A stretch of DNA of 10,824 nucleotides from an uncultured Nitrospira sp. GTDB taxonomy: Bacteria > Nitrospirota > Nitrospiria > Nitrospirales > Nitrospiraceae. Positions 1-7,268 of this stretch are shown here, one piece after another. The notes under the pieces were generated by a model. The model was not told the origin of the DNA. It saw only the letters and a program-made list of their open reading frames with translations, and made no database searches. The stretch is from assembly GCA_946479785.1 (NCBI GenBank), contig CAMLHQ010000097.1, forward strand, positions 1 through 10,824, given 5' to 3'. The first letter of the stretch is position 1. Each line of letters begins with the position of its first letter. A program made the position numbers and the translations under genes.

Positions 1-1
1 C

Positions 2-2527
2 GGGCGTGAACCAGCGCCCAAAGGCACTGAACTGACGATTCCGGTGATTACGCTAGGCCGTCTCACGGATGTGAAGGATTTTGAGGAGATGATTGTCAGG
101 GCTCTCCCCAACGGCTCCATGGTCCGCCTGAAGGATGTCGCCAAGGTCGAGCTAGGCGCCCAGTCCTATACTCTCGAAGGACGGTGGAACGGCAAGCCCA
201 ACGTGTTTCTCTTGACGTTCTTGTCTCCGGGAGCCAATGCCCTCGATGCCGTCAAGCGAGTTCGCAAGGAGATGGAGGAAGTAGCCAAGAGTTTTCCGCC
301 AGGAGTGACGTGGGACATTCCGTATGACACGACGAGATTCATCGAGGTGTCGATCGAGGAGGTCGTCAAGACCTTAGCTGAAGCAATGATCTTGGTCGTC
401 CTGGTCGTGTACCTGTTTCTCCAAAGCTGGCGCACTACTCTCATACCCGGTGTTGCAGTGCCGGTCTCGCTGATTGGTACTTTTGCCGGCATGCAGGCCC
501 TCGGGTTTTCCATTAACACCCTCACTCTTTTCGGCATGATTCTCGCGATCGGGCTGGTCGTCGATGATGCCATCATTGTGGTTGAGAATGTCCAGCGCCA
601 CATGAAGGAAGAATGTTGTTCAGCGAAAGAGGCCGCCAAAAGAGCGATGACCGAAGTCACGGGGCCAGTGATTGCGATTGTGCTGGTCCTCTGCGCGGTG
701 TTCGTGCCGGTGGGCTTCCTGGGCGGCATTACCGGCCAGCTCTACAAGCAATTCGCCATCACGATCGCCATGTCCGTGACGATCTCAGGGTTTGTCGCCC
801 TCACTCTCAGTCCCGCCCTCTGCGCCCTGGTCTTAAAGCCGGGAGGCGAGAAAGAACGAAAGGGCTTCTTCGCGTACTTCAATAAAGCCTTCGCTTGGAC
901 GCAACATCGATATTCGACGACTGTGGAGAGCGTCCTCAGGCGGTCGGGACTCGTGCTGGCCGTGTTCGGAGTGCTTATGGTGATCGTCGTCGGTCTGTTC
1001 AGAGTGATCCCGTCAAGCTTCTTGCCGGATGAAGACCAGGGTTATTTCATCGCGATGTTCCAGCTTCCTGACGGAGCGTCCAAGCAGCGGACCGATGCCG
1101 TTCTGACTAGGGTGGAGCGCTATTTCCTCGCGAATTCTGCCATCCACTCGACCGATGCGATGTCCGGCCTCAACTTCATCTTCAACACGCGCGGGCCAAA
1201 TACAGCCACCATGTTTGTGCCGTTGCATCTCTGGGATAAGCGGAAGGAGCCGCACCAACATGTGAAGGCTCTGATCGGTGCTGCCTACGGAGAATTTGCG
1301 AAAATCCCGGAGGCGCTCATTCTGGCCTTCAACGCTCCTTCCATCAGGGGGCTCGGCGCGACGGGAGGTTTTTCCTTGCAGCTGCAGGACCCCAGCGGAG
1401 GAGACTTCAAGAAGTTTTCAGCCGTGACCCAGGAGTTCCTCGCCAAGGCCAAGCAGGATCCCGCCATCGGGGCCATTGGGACTAACTTTCGTGTGAGCTC
1501 TCCCCGGATCTATGCCGAGGTGAATCGGGAACGAGCCAAAGCGCTCGGGGTGCCCATCTCCGAAGTGTTCGACACGCTTCAGGCGTACTTCGGTAATCTC
1601 TACGTGAATGACTTCCTGAAATTTGGCCGTGTCTATCGGGTTCAAACGGAAGCAGAGGCACAGTATCGATCCAAACCCGAGGATATTTCCAAGATTTACG
1701 TGCGTGCACTGAATGGACAGAGCCCATCCATGATTCCGCTCGATACAGTGGTGACGACGCAGTACACCAGCGGGCCGGACCCCGTGACGCATTTTAATGG
1801 ATTCAACACTGCCTTGGTTCTCGGGGCGGCCGCACCGGGGTACAGTTCTGGACAAGTGCTCGATGCGTTGGACCGGGTGGCAAAGGACGTCTTGGTCCCC
1901 AACGGCTATGGTGCCGACTGGAGCGGAATTTCTTACCAAGAGCGCTTGGTCGGGCGACAATCGGTATATGCGTTTGCATTCGGTCTGCTGATGGTGTTTC
2001 TCGTCCTGGCCGCTCAGTACGAGAGCTGGACAGTTCCCTTTGCGGTGATTCTCGCCGTGCCATTTGGGGTCTTTGGAGCCTTGTCCGCTGTGTGGGTTCG
2101 TGGCATGACCAATGACATCTACTTTCAAATCGGGCTGGTCACGTTGATCGGCCTCGCGGCGAAGAACGCGATCCTGATTGTGGAGTTCGCCAATCATCGC
2201 CATGAGGCCGGCATGCCGGCGAAAGAAGCGGCCATCGAGGCCGCCAAGCTTCGCTTCCGTCCGATTATCATGACATCGATGGCGTTCATCCTTGGTGTGG
2301 TGCCCTTAGTCGTCGCCACCGGGGCAGGCGCTGCGAGCCGACAATCCATCGGAACCGGAGTGTTTGGCGGGATGCTTGCGGCGACGTTTCTCGCTATTTT
2401 CTTTGTGCCCCTCTTCTTTGTCCTGATCCGGAAGCTCAGTCGGGGCGGTGTTCACCCAGGGCCAATGGACGGGACCGGAGAGGAGCACGCCATGCCTTCT
2501 CAGTCACCAGCGAAAGGAGAACATTGA
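2..2527 (+). CDS. RND multidrug efflux pump, HAE1/AcrB type (5' partial)
   Basis: This is the inner-membrane proton-driven pump of a tripartite efflux system, which takes drugs or organic toxicants from periplasm and membrane to an outer-membrane channel. The reading frame is open from base 2, giving 841 visible residues. AcrB-type pumps have about 1050, so roughly 210 N-terminal residues (TM1 and the start of the porter domain) lie upstream. The visible part begins in the first porter domain, with 'DVAKVELG' and 'PYDTTRFIEVSIEEVVKTL' closely matching AcrB. The proton-relay pair Asp188-Asp189 is intact in 'LAIGLVVDDAIIVVENV' (codons 563-568), as is the relay Lys721 in 'LIGLAAKNAILIVEFA' (codon 2162). 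The second porter domain lies between the two membrane bundles. The last ~25 residues form a polar tail. The stop is one base before the outer-membrane factor start, so the two are surely co-transcribed. Any membrane-fusion partner would lie upstream, outside the window. Family assignment is secure; the substrate is unknown. Confidence 0.96.
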   Translation, partial: GREPAPKGTELTIPVITLGRLTDVKDFEEMIVRALPNGSMVRLKDVAKVELGAQSYTLEGRWNGKPNVFLLTFLSPGANALDAVKRVRKEMEEVAKSFPPGVTWDIPYDTTRFIEVSIEEVVKTLAEAMILVVLVVYLFLQSWRTTLIPGVAVPVSLIGTFAGMQALGFSINTLTLFGMILAIGLVVDDAIIVVENVQRHMKEECCSAKEAAKRAMTEVTGPVIAIVLVLCAVFVPVGFLGGITGQLYKQFAITIAMSVTISGFVALTLSPALCALVLKPGGEKERKGFFAYFNKAFAWTQHRYSTTVESVLRRSGLVLAVFGVLMVIVVGLFRVIPSSFLPDEDQGYFIAMFQLPDGASKQRTDAVLTRVERYFLANSAIHSTDAMSGLNFIFNTRGPNTATMFVPLHLWDKRKEPHQHVKALIGAAYGEFAKIPEALILAFNAPSIRGLGATGGFSLQLQDPSGGDFKKFSAVTQEFLAKAKQDPAIGAIGTNFRVSSPRIYAEVNRERAKALGVPISEVFDTLQAYFGNLYVNDFLKFGRVYRVQTEAEAQYRSKPEDISKIYVRALNGQSPSMIPLDTVVTTQYTSGPDPVTHFNGFNTALVLGAAAPGYSSGQVLDALDRVAKDVLVPNGYGADWSGISYQERLVGRQSVYAFAFGLLMVFLVLAAQYESWTVPFAVILAVPFGVFGALSAVWVRGMTNDIYFQIGLVTLIGLAAKNAILIVEFANHRHEAGMPAKEAAIEAAKLRFRPIIMTSMAFILGVVPLVVATGAGAASRQSIGTGVFGGMLAATFLAIFFVPLFFVLIRKLSRGGVHPGPMDGTGEEHAMPSQSPAKGEH

Positions 2528-2528
2528 T

Positions 2529-3944
2529 ATGCGTGGCCTAGCCCTGGTAGCGCTCTCAGTGCTGTTGATCTCCTGTGCTATGGGGCCGGACTACTCTCGC
2601 CCTGACATTTCCACCAGCGACACTTTTCGCATGGCGGAGGACCAGAAAGATTTGCCATCCCTCGCTAACACGCCGTGGTGGGAACTCTATCATGATGAGG
2701 AGCTCCAAAAGCTCATCCGTATTGCGCTAGAAGAGAATAAGGATCTCAAGCGGACTGTCGCGACAGTCGATGAGTTCGCAGCTCGAGCTCTCGTGGCTAA
2801 AACCGACTTTGCCCCTCAGATGAACGCGACGGTCTATGCACCAGTCTTCGGCAATTCGAAGAACGTGGCCTTCCCTGGATTCCCCAATCCGTTCAACTAC
2901 TATGTGCAGGGGAATCTCGCCTGGGAGATTGACATCTGGGGACGTATTCGCCGTTCCAATGAGGCGGCGCTCGGCGACTTGTTGGCTCGGGAAGAGAACC
3001 GACGAGCCCTTATCGTGCAACTCGTGGGCGGGGTGGCCCAGGCCTATTTCGATCTTCGGCAGTTCGACATGCAGATGGATATCGCCCAACGCACGCTGCA
3101 GGCATGGGAAGAATCTGTGAGAATCAGTCAGGCGCGGCTCCGGCAGGGAGTGATCAACAAGTTGGATCTCGACCAGTTCGAGGCCGAGCGGGAAGGTGCC
3201 GCCGCTCGCATCGCGGAGTTGAAGCGTCAGACGATTCAGAAGGAGAACGAACTCAGCGTTCTACTGGGAAGGAGTCCCGGCCAAGTCTCCAGGGGTCGGT
3301 TGCTCACCGAACAGATGATGCCTCCTATCGTGCCGGCCGGTCTTCCTTCTGAACTGCTTCAGCGGCGTCCCGATGTGATTCAGGCGGAGCAAGGCCTTGC
3401 GGCAGCGACCGCCAGGATCGGTATGGCCAAGGCAGACCGGTTTCCCAAGCTCAGCATCACGGGCATTCTGGGCATAGCGAGTCCACAGTTGTCCAGATTG
3501 GTGGCCAACGAGACTTTTTTCGGTGCCGCAGGCCCAAGCTTGGCGGGACCATTGTTCAATGCGCAGATTTTGGGCTTCCAACAGAAAGCGGCTGAAGCAC
3601 AATCCAGGCAAGCATTGGCGCAGTACGAGCAGACAATCCTTACGGCTTTTAGGGAGGTTGAAGATGCTTTGGTAGGGGTCAGCACCGCCCGTGAGCAGGC
3701 TGCCGCCCAGGAGAGGCAAGTCAATGCCCTGCAATCTGCCTTGCGTCTGGCCAATCTCAGGTACAAGGGTGGACTCGCAAACTATCTGGATGTCCTCATT
3801 GCACAGCGGAGTCTCTTCGACGCGGAACTCTCACTCGCCGCCACCCGCCGGCTGCATTTGGTCTCGGTCGTACAACTCTACAAGGCGCTCGGGGGTGGAT
3901 GGTCGCCTGAGATGGACCAGACCAAAGAGAAGAAAGAAGGCTGA
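2529..3944 (+). CDS. RND outer-membrane efflux lipoprotein (OprM/NodT/TolC family)
   Basis: This is the outer-membrane channel of the tripartite pump, expected to form a trimeric beta-barrel plus periplasmic alpha-tunnel. I chose the ATG at 2529 because an AAGGAG-like ribosome binding site lies about 10 nt upstream and because it gives a clean lipoprotein signal (residues 1-15, lipobox LLISC, acylated Cys16). An upstream in-frame start at 2448 would bury that signal. The 471-residue length is normal for OprM-like proteins. Family hallmarks are 'GPDYSRP' just after the Cys, 'AWEIDIWGRIRR' at 131-142, 'RRPDVIQAEQ' at 279-288, 'RYKGGLANYLDVL' at 411-423 and 'VQLYKALGGGW' at 448-458. Two helical hairpin repeats rich in Ala, Gln and Glu are visible around 150-250 and 350-450. 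The C-terminal tail is short and charged. It follows the pump gene by one base and is followed 5 nt later by the nitroreductase. Confidence 0.96.
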   Translation: MRGLALVALSVLLISCAMGPDYSRPDISTSDTFRMAEDQKDLPSLANTPWWELYHDEELQKLIRIALEENKDLKRTVATVDEFAARALVAKTDFAPQMNATVYAPVFGNSKNVAFPGFPNPFNYYVQGNLAWEIDIWGRIRRSNEAALGDLLAREENRRALIVQLVGGVAQAYFDLRQFDMQMDIAQRTLQAWEESVRISQARLRQGVINKLDLDQFEAEREGAAARIAELKRQTIQKENELSVLLGRSPGQVSRGRLLTEQMMPPIVPAGLPSELLQRRPDVIQAEQGLAAATARIGMAKADRFPKLSITGILGIASPQLSRLVANETFFGAAGPSLAGPLFNAQILGFQQKAAEAQSRQALAQYEQTILTAFREVEDALVGVSTAREQAAAQERQVNALQSALRLANLRYKGGLANYLDVLIAQRSLFDAELSLAATRRLHLVSVVQLYKALGGGWSPEMDQTKEKKEG

Positions 3945-3949
3945 AGGCC

Positions 3950-4555
3950 ATGGAGAAGCCGGCGGCGGCCGCGCATGCCATTCACGACTTGATCGCCCGG
4001 CGCTGGAGTCCTCGTGCGTTCGATGAACAGCCGGTCGAACCGGATAAATTGAAAAGCTTGTTCGAAGCGGCCCGTTGGGCGCCGTCCTCCAACAACGAAC
4101 AGCCTTGGCGATTCCTTGTTGCGTCGAAAGAGGCTGCACCTGCAGAGCATGACCGACTCCTTGCCTGCCTCGTCGAGGGCAACCGGAAATGGGCATTCCG
4201 CGCACCTGTGCTGATCCTGTCCGTGGCGAGCTTGAATTTTGAAGACGATGGAAAACTGAACCGGCATGCCTTTCACGATACGGGCATGGCGGTGGAAAAC
4301 CTTGTGTTGCAAGCGACCGCATTGGGACTTCAAGTCCATCAGATGGCGGGGTTCGATGTGGAAAGGGCTCGCGCGACTTGTCTGATCCCGAGCGGTTTTG
4401 ACCCTGTCGCCATGGTTGCCATAGGGTACCCTGGCGATCCGGCCGTGCTTCCTGACTATCTTCGCGAACGAGAGATGAAGCCCCGGGAGCGGCAGCCAAT
4501 CGCCGACTTCGTGTTTTCAACCAAGTGGGGTCAATCATCGCCTCTTGTCCGGTGA
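3950..4555 (+). CDS. Nitroreductase-family FMN oxidoreductase
   Basis: A 201-residue protein of the nitroreductase fold: homodimeric, FMN-binding, NAD(P)H-dependent enzymes that reduce nitro groups, quinones and related electrophiles in the cytoplasm. Visible features are the N-terminal FMN-phosphate region 'RRWSPRAF' (17-24), the family signature 'ARWAPSSNNEQPWRF' (41-55), a central 'DTGMAVENLVLQATALGL' helix that packs at the dimer and flavin site, 'AIGYPGDP' (157-164), and a C-terminal basic stretch 'KPRERQPIADFVF' (177-189) typical of the family end. The length fits the short type. The ATG at 3950 lies 5 nt after the outer-membrane factor stop, with a GAAGG-like element just upstream. Its place behind an efflux pump and ahead of an alkylation-repair glycosylase suggests a detoxification role. 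Substrate cannot be inferred, since members range from nitroaromatic reductases to flavin-dependent dehalogenases and BluB-like enzymes. Confidence 0.93.
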   Translation: MEKPAAAAHAIHDLIARRWSPRAFDEQPVEPDKLKSLFEAARWAPSSNNEQPWRFLVASKEAAPAEHDRLLACLVEGNRKWAFRAPVLILSVASLNFEDDGKLNRHAFHDTGMAVENLVLQATALGLQVHQMAGFDVERARATCLIPSGFDPVAMVAIGYPGDPAVLPDYLREREMKPRERQPIADFVFSTKWGQSSPLVR

Positions 4556-4558
4556 GCC

Positions 4559-5218
4559 GTGGTGCAATTCTCGTCCGCAACCAGACATCTTCAACAAGTC
4601 GATCCGGTCATGCGAGGACTCATTCGCGAGGTTGGACCCTGCACGTTGAAACCGCGGGTGGGGCGTTCGCCATTCGAATCCTTGGCGCGGGCAATCGCGT
4701 ACCAGCAACTTCATGGCAAGGCTGCCAAAAGCATACTCAGGCGGTTCATCGCACTGTTCCCCGGCCGGCGGTTTCCCCGTCCGGCTGAGATCCTCGCCAC
4801 GAATGGACGAGCCATGAGGCGGACAGGATTCTCCCGTGCGAAGGTCGCGGCCTTGCGAGATCTGGCCGTGAAAGCGCTGAACGGCACAGTGCCGACGAGT
4901 CGCGTCATAAAGTTGCTCGACGATGAAGTCATTATTGAACAACTCATCGAAGTCCGAGGCATTGGGCGATGGACGGCCGAGATGCTGCTGATTTTTCAGC
5001 TGGGCCGTCCCGATGTGTTGCCGGTCGGGGACTTCGGCGTGCGCAATGGCTTCCGTATTGCCTATGGACGCCGTGCGATTCCGACGCCACAGGCTTTGTT
5101 ACGATATGGAGAGCGCTGGAAACCCCATCGAACCGTCGCTTCGTGGTATCTCTGGCGCGCGGTGGATCTCGCCAAGACGCGAGCGGGGAGCGTTCGAGCC
5201 ATGCCTGTGCAGTTATGA
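4559..5218 (+). CDS. HhH-GPD DNA glycosylase, AlkA-like 3-methyladenine glycosylase II
   Basis: A 219-residue base-excision repair enzyme that would remove alkylated purines such as 3-methyladenine from DNA. The helix-hairpin-helix is 'LIEVRGIGRWTAEMLL' (129-144). The catalytic Asp of the GPD loop is Asp158 in 'LPVGDFGVRNG'. The substrate-pocket helix 'ESLARAIAYQQLHGKAA' (40-56) is typical of AlkA/MAG proteins. It lacks the N-terminal TBP-like domain of E. coli AlkA (282 residues), so it is the compact type seen in many bacteria and in yeast Mag1-like enzymes. No Cys4 iron-sulfur loop follows the HhH, which argues against the MutY/Nth branch. The start is the GTG at 4559, 3 nt after the nitroreductase stop; a second GTG at 4562 is equally possible. 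Only a weak GGTGAG element precedes it, so translational coupling is likely. Confidence 0.93.
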   Translation: MVQFSSATRHLQQVDPVMRGLIREVGPCTLKPRVGRSPFESLARAIAYQQLHGKAAKSILRRFIALFPGRRFPRPAEILATNGRAMRRTGFSRAKVAALRDLAVKALNGTVPTSRVIKLLDDEVIIEQLIEVRGIGRWTAEMLLIFQLGRPDVLPVGDFGVRNGFRIAYGRRAIPTPQALLRYGERWKPHRTVASWYLWRAVDLAKTRAGSVRAMPVQL

Positions 5219-5319
5219 GAGGTACAGAGTGTGATGGGACTATTGAGCGCAGAAGCGGCGATTGTGACTGAACGGAGGAGTGACGATCATCTCGAGTGAA
5301 CGGAACGAGGGAGATATCT

Positions 5320-6375
5320 ATGGCAACCGTCCAGCGTAAAAGAAAGAACCAGGCAAAGACCAAGAAGCAACCAGTCTTGAAGCCTGATGCGATTATGCAA
5401 TTGGGGCTGGGATTTTGGGGCTCCAAAACGCTTCTGAGTGCCATTGAATTGGGACTGTTTACAGAACTGGCCAAAGGGCCGCTCGATGCCGAGGCGATCC
5501 AGGATCGTTTGTCACTTCATCCGCGCAGTGTTCGGGATTTTCTCGATGCGCTGGTCTCCCTCGGAATGTTGCGACGAAACGGCAGCCGGTATATCAATAC
5601 CCCGGAGACCGACCTGTTTCTCGATCGAAACAAACCCTCCTATGCCGGCGGGATGTTGGAGATGTGCAATGCGCGGCTCTATCGGTTCTGGGGCTCACTG
5701 ACGGAAGGGCTGCGAACCGGGATGCCTCAGAATGAAGTAAGACAAGGCGGGAACTTTTTTGCCGCGCTCTATGCGGATCCCGTCAGACTGGAAGGGTTCC
5801 TCAAGGCGATGACGGGTTTGAGCTTCGGGGCGGCTCGAGCGATTGCAAAACGATTTCCCTGGAAACAGTACCACACGTTTGTGGATGTGGGCTGCGCCCA
5901 GGGCGGGGTGCCGGTTCAGGTTGCTCTGGCACACCCGCATCTCACCGGCGGAGGGATGGACTTGCCGGTGGTGCAGCCGATCTTTGAGTCATATGTGCGG
6001 GAGAAGGGGCTCGAGAAACGCCTGCGGTTCCACCCGGGAGATTTCTTCTCGGCCTCCTTGCCTCAGGCCGATGTGATCATCATGGGGCATATCCTCCACG
6101 ACTGGGATTTAAAGGAAAAACGGATGTTGCTCAAAAAGGCCTACGATGCCTTGCCGAATGGCGGAGCGTTAATCATTTATGAAGCGTTGATCGATGACGA
6201 CCGGAGAACCAACGCGCTGGGTCTCCTCATGAGTTTGAATATGCTCATTGAGACGCCTGGGGGATTCGATTACACGGGCGCGGATTGCCGGGGCTGGATG
6301 AAAGAAACGGGATTCCGCAAGAGCTACGTCGAACCGCTCGCGGGTCCCGATTCGATGGTGGTGGGAATCAAGTAA
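5320..6375 (+). CDS. SAM-dependent O-methyltransferase (hydroxyneurosporene/acetylserotonin OMT type)
   Basis: A 351-residue class I methyltransferase of the plant-like COMT type, which transfers a methyl group from SAM to a hydroxyl of a small aromatic, polyketide or carotenoid substrate. The ATG at 5320 has a good AGGGAG ribosome binding site 6 nt upstream. The in-frame GTG at 5296 is less well placed. Residues 1-20 are a Lys/Arg/Gln-rich tail. Residues about 22-105 form the winged-helix dimerisation domain ('[19 protein letters not shown]'). The Rossmann part has motif I 'VDVGCAQGG' (188-196), the ribose-binding Asp214 in 'GMDLP', 'GDFF' (240-243), the catalytic His260 in 'HILHDWD', and Glu288 in 'IIYEAL', which matches the family's second catalytic residue. 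It is followed 3 nt later by the ferredoxin-MBL gene, so the two are probably one operon. The family is clear; the substrate is not. Confidence 0.92.
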   Translation: MATVQRKRKNQAKTKKQPVLKPDAIMQLGLGFWGSKTLLSAIELGLFTELAKGPLDAEAIQDRLSLHPRSVRDFLDALVSLGMLRRNGSRYINTPETDLFLDRNKPSYAGGMLEMCNARLYRFWGSLTEGLRTGMPQNEVRQGGNFFAALYADPVRLEGFLKAMTGLSFGAARAIAKRFPWKQYHTFVDVGCAQGGVPVQVALAHPHLTGGGMDLPVVQPIFESYVREKGLEKRLRFHPGDFFSASLPQADVIIMGHILHDWDLKEKRMLLKKAYDALPNGGALIIYEALIDDDRRTNALGLLMSLNMLIETPGGFDYTGADCRGWMKETGFRKSYVEPLAGPDSMVVGIK

Positions 6376-6378
6376 CCA

Positions 6379-7257
6379 ATGGCAAATCTCACGAAGAAGC
6401 TCGATACGAACGTCGCGGGGAACTTCTACGTGGATGCCACCTGCATCAACTGCGATACCTGCCGGCAGTTGGCACCCGAGAGTTTCGAAGAGGTTGGTGA
6501 GTACTCGGCGGTGCTGCATCAACCGCAGACCGAGGGACAAATCCATCACGCCTATCACGCGCTCCTGGCTTGCCCCGTAGGCTCGATCGGGACCGAGCAT
6601 CGTGACAAGCAGCGGCTGAGCAATGCTCTCGCCAGCTTCCCATTGCATCTCGAAAGCGGCGTCCACTATTGCGGGTTTAATTCAGAACAATCGTTCGGCG
6701 CCAACAGCTTCTTCGTCATACATCCGGATGGAAACTGGCTGATTGATTCGCCCCGGTACATCAAACATCTCGTTGACGCCTTCGAGCACATGGGCGGCAT
6801 CTCGTATATCTTCCTCACGCACGAGGATGATGTGGCCGATGCAGCGAAATACGCCAAACATTTCGGCTCAAAGCGAATTATCCACCGCGCCGATGCAGTG
6901 GCCATGCCGGATGCGGAATGGATCGTAGACGGGTCCGAGACGATCCTGCTGAGGCCCCAGTTTCAGGTCATCCCCGTGCCAGGTCATACAGCAGGAAGCT
7001 GCGCCCTTCTCTATGACAACCGGTTCCTCTTCACGGGCGATCACCTGTGGTGGGATCCTGGAATTCAGTCGCTTGACGCTCCGAAGCGCCTTGTGTGGAG
7101 AATGCCTGCGCTGGTGAATTCCATCCTAAAACTCCTCGATTATCGATTCGAATGGGTGTTGGCGGGACATGGCGGTCGTATCAAGCTCGATCCCGAAGAC
7201 ATGCAAAGACACCTTCATCACCTTGTCGATCGACGCCGCGCGACCATTCCATCCTAG
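6379..7257 (+). CDS. Ferredoxin (4Fe-4S)-metallo-beta-lactamase-fold fusion protein
   Basis: A 292-residue two-domain protein. Residues about 15-72 are a small single-cluster ferredoxin with Cys22, Cys25 and Cys28 ('CINCDTC') and the distant Cys65 in 'CPVGSI', enough for one [4Fe-4S] cluster. Residues about 88-285 are an MBL-type hydrolase core: 'GANSFFVIHPDGNWLIDSP' at the start, 'YIFLTHEDDVADAAKY' (143-158) in the place of the usual metal motif, 'PVPGHTAGS' (199-207, His203), 'FTGDHLWW' (218-225, Asp221) and 'AGHGG' near the end. The canonical THxHxDH is replaced by T147-H-E-D-D-V-A-D154, so the metal site must be altered. From memory, similar ferredoxin-MBL proteins with an 'HxDDVAD' motif occur in cyanobacteria and plants with no settled function. 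The start ATG is 3 nt after the methyltransferase stop. The Fe-S domain suggests redox chemistry or electron delivery to the metal site; this is inference. Confidence 0.9.
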   Translation: MANLTKKLDTNVAGNFYVDATCINCDTCRQLAPESFEEVGEYSAVLHQPQTEGQIHHAYHALLACPVGSIGTEHRDKQRLSNALASFPLHLESGVHYCGFNSEQSFGANSFFVIHPDGNWLIDSPRYIKHLVDAFEHMGGISYIFLTHEDDVADAAKYAKHFGSKRIIHRADAVAMPDAEWIVDGSETILLRPQFQVIPVPGHTAGSCALLYDNRFLFTGDHLWWDPGIQSLDAPKRLVWRMPALVNSILKLLDYRFEWVLAGHGGRIKLDPEDMQRHLHHLVDRRRATIPS

Positions 7258-7268
7258 TCTAACAGCTC

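Noticed and set aside
1418..2203. 261-codon minus-strand open frame inside the RND pump
   Set aside because: Shadow of a strongly conserved plus-strand gene in GC-rich DNA; no domain or signal is recognisable.
2448..2528. Upstream in-frame extension of the outer-membrane factor
   Set aside because: It would overlap the pump gene by 80 nt and place 27 polar residues before a perfect lipoprotein signal; ATG 2529 has the ribosome site.
3831..4580. 249-codon minus-strand open frame across the outer-membrane factor and nitroreductase
   Set aside because: Spans two certain plus-strand genes; low-complexity Arg/Pro-rich translation typical of a shadow frame.
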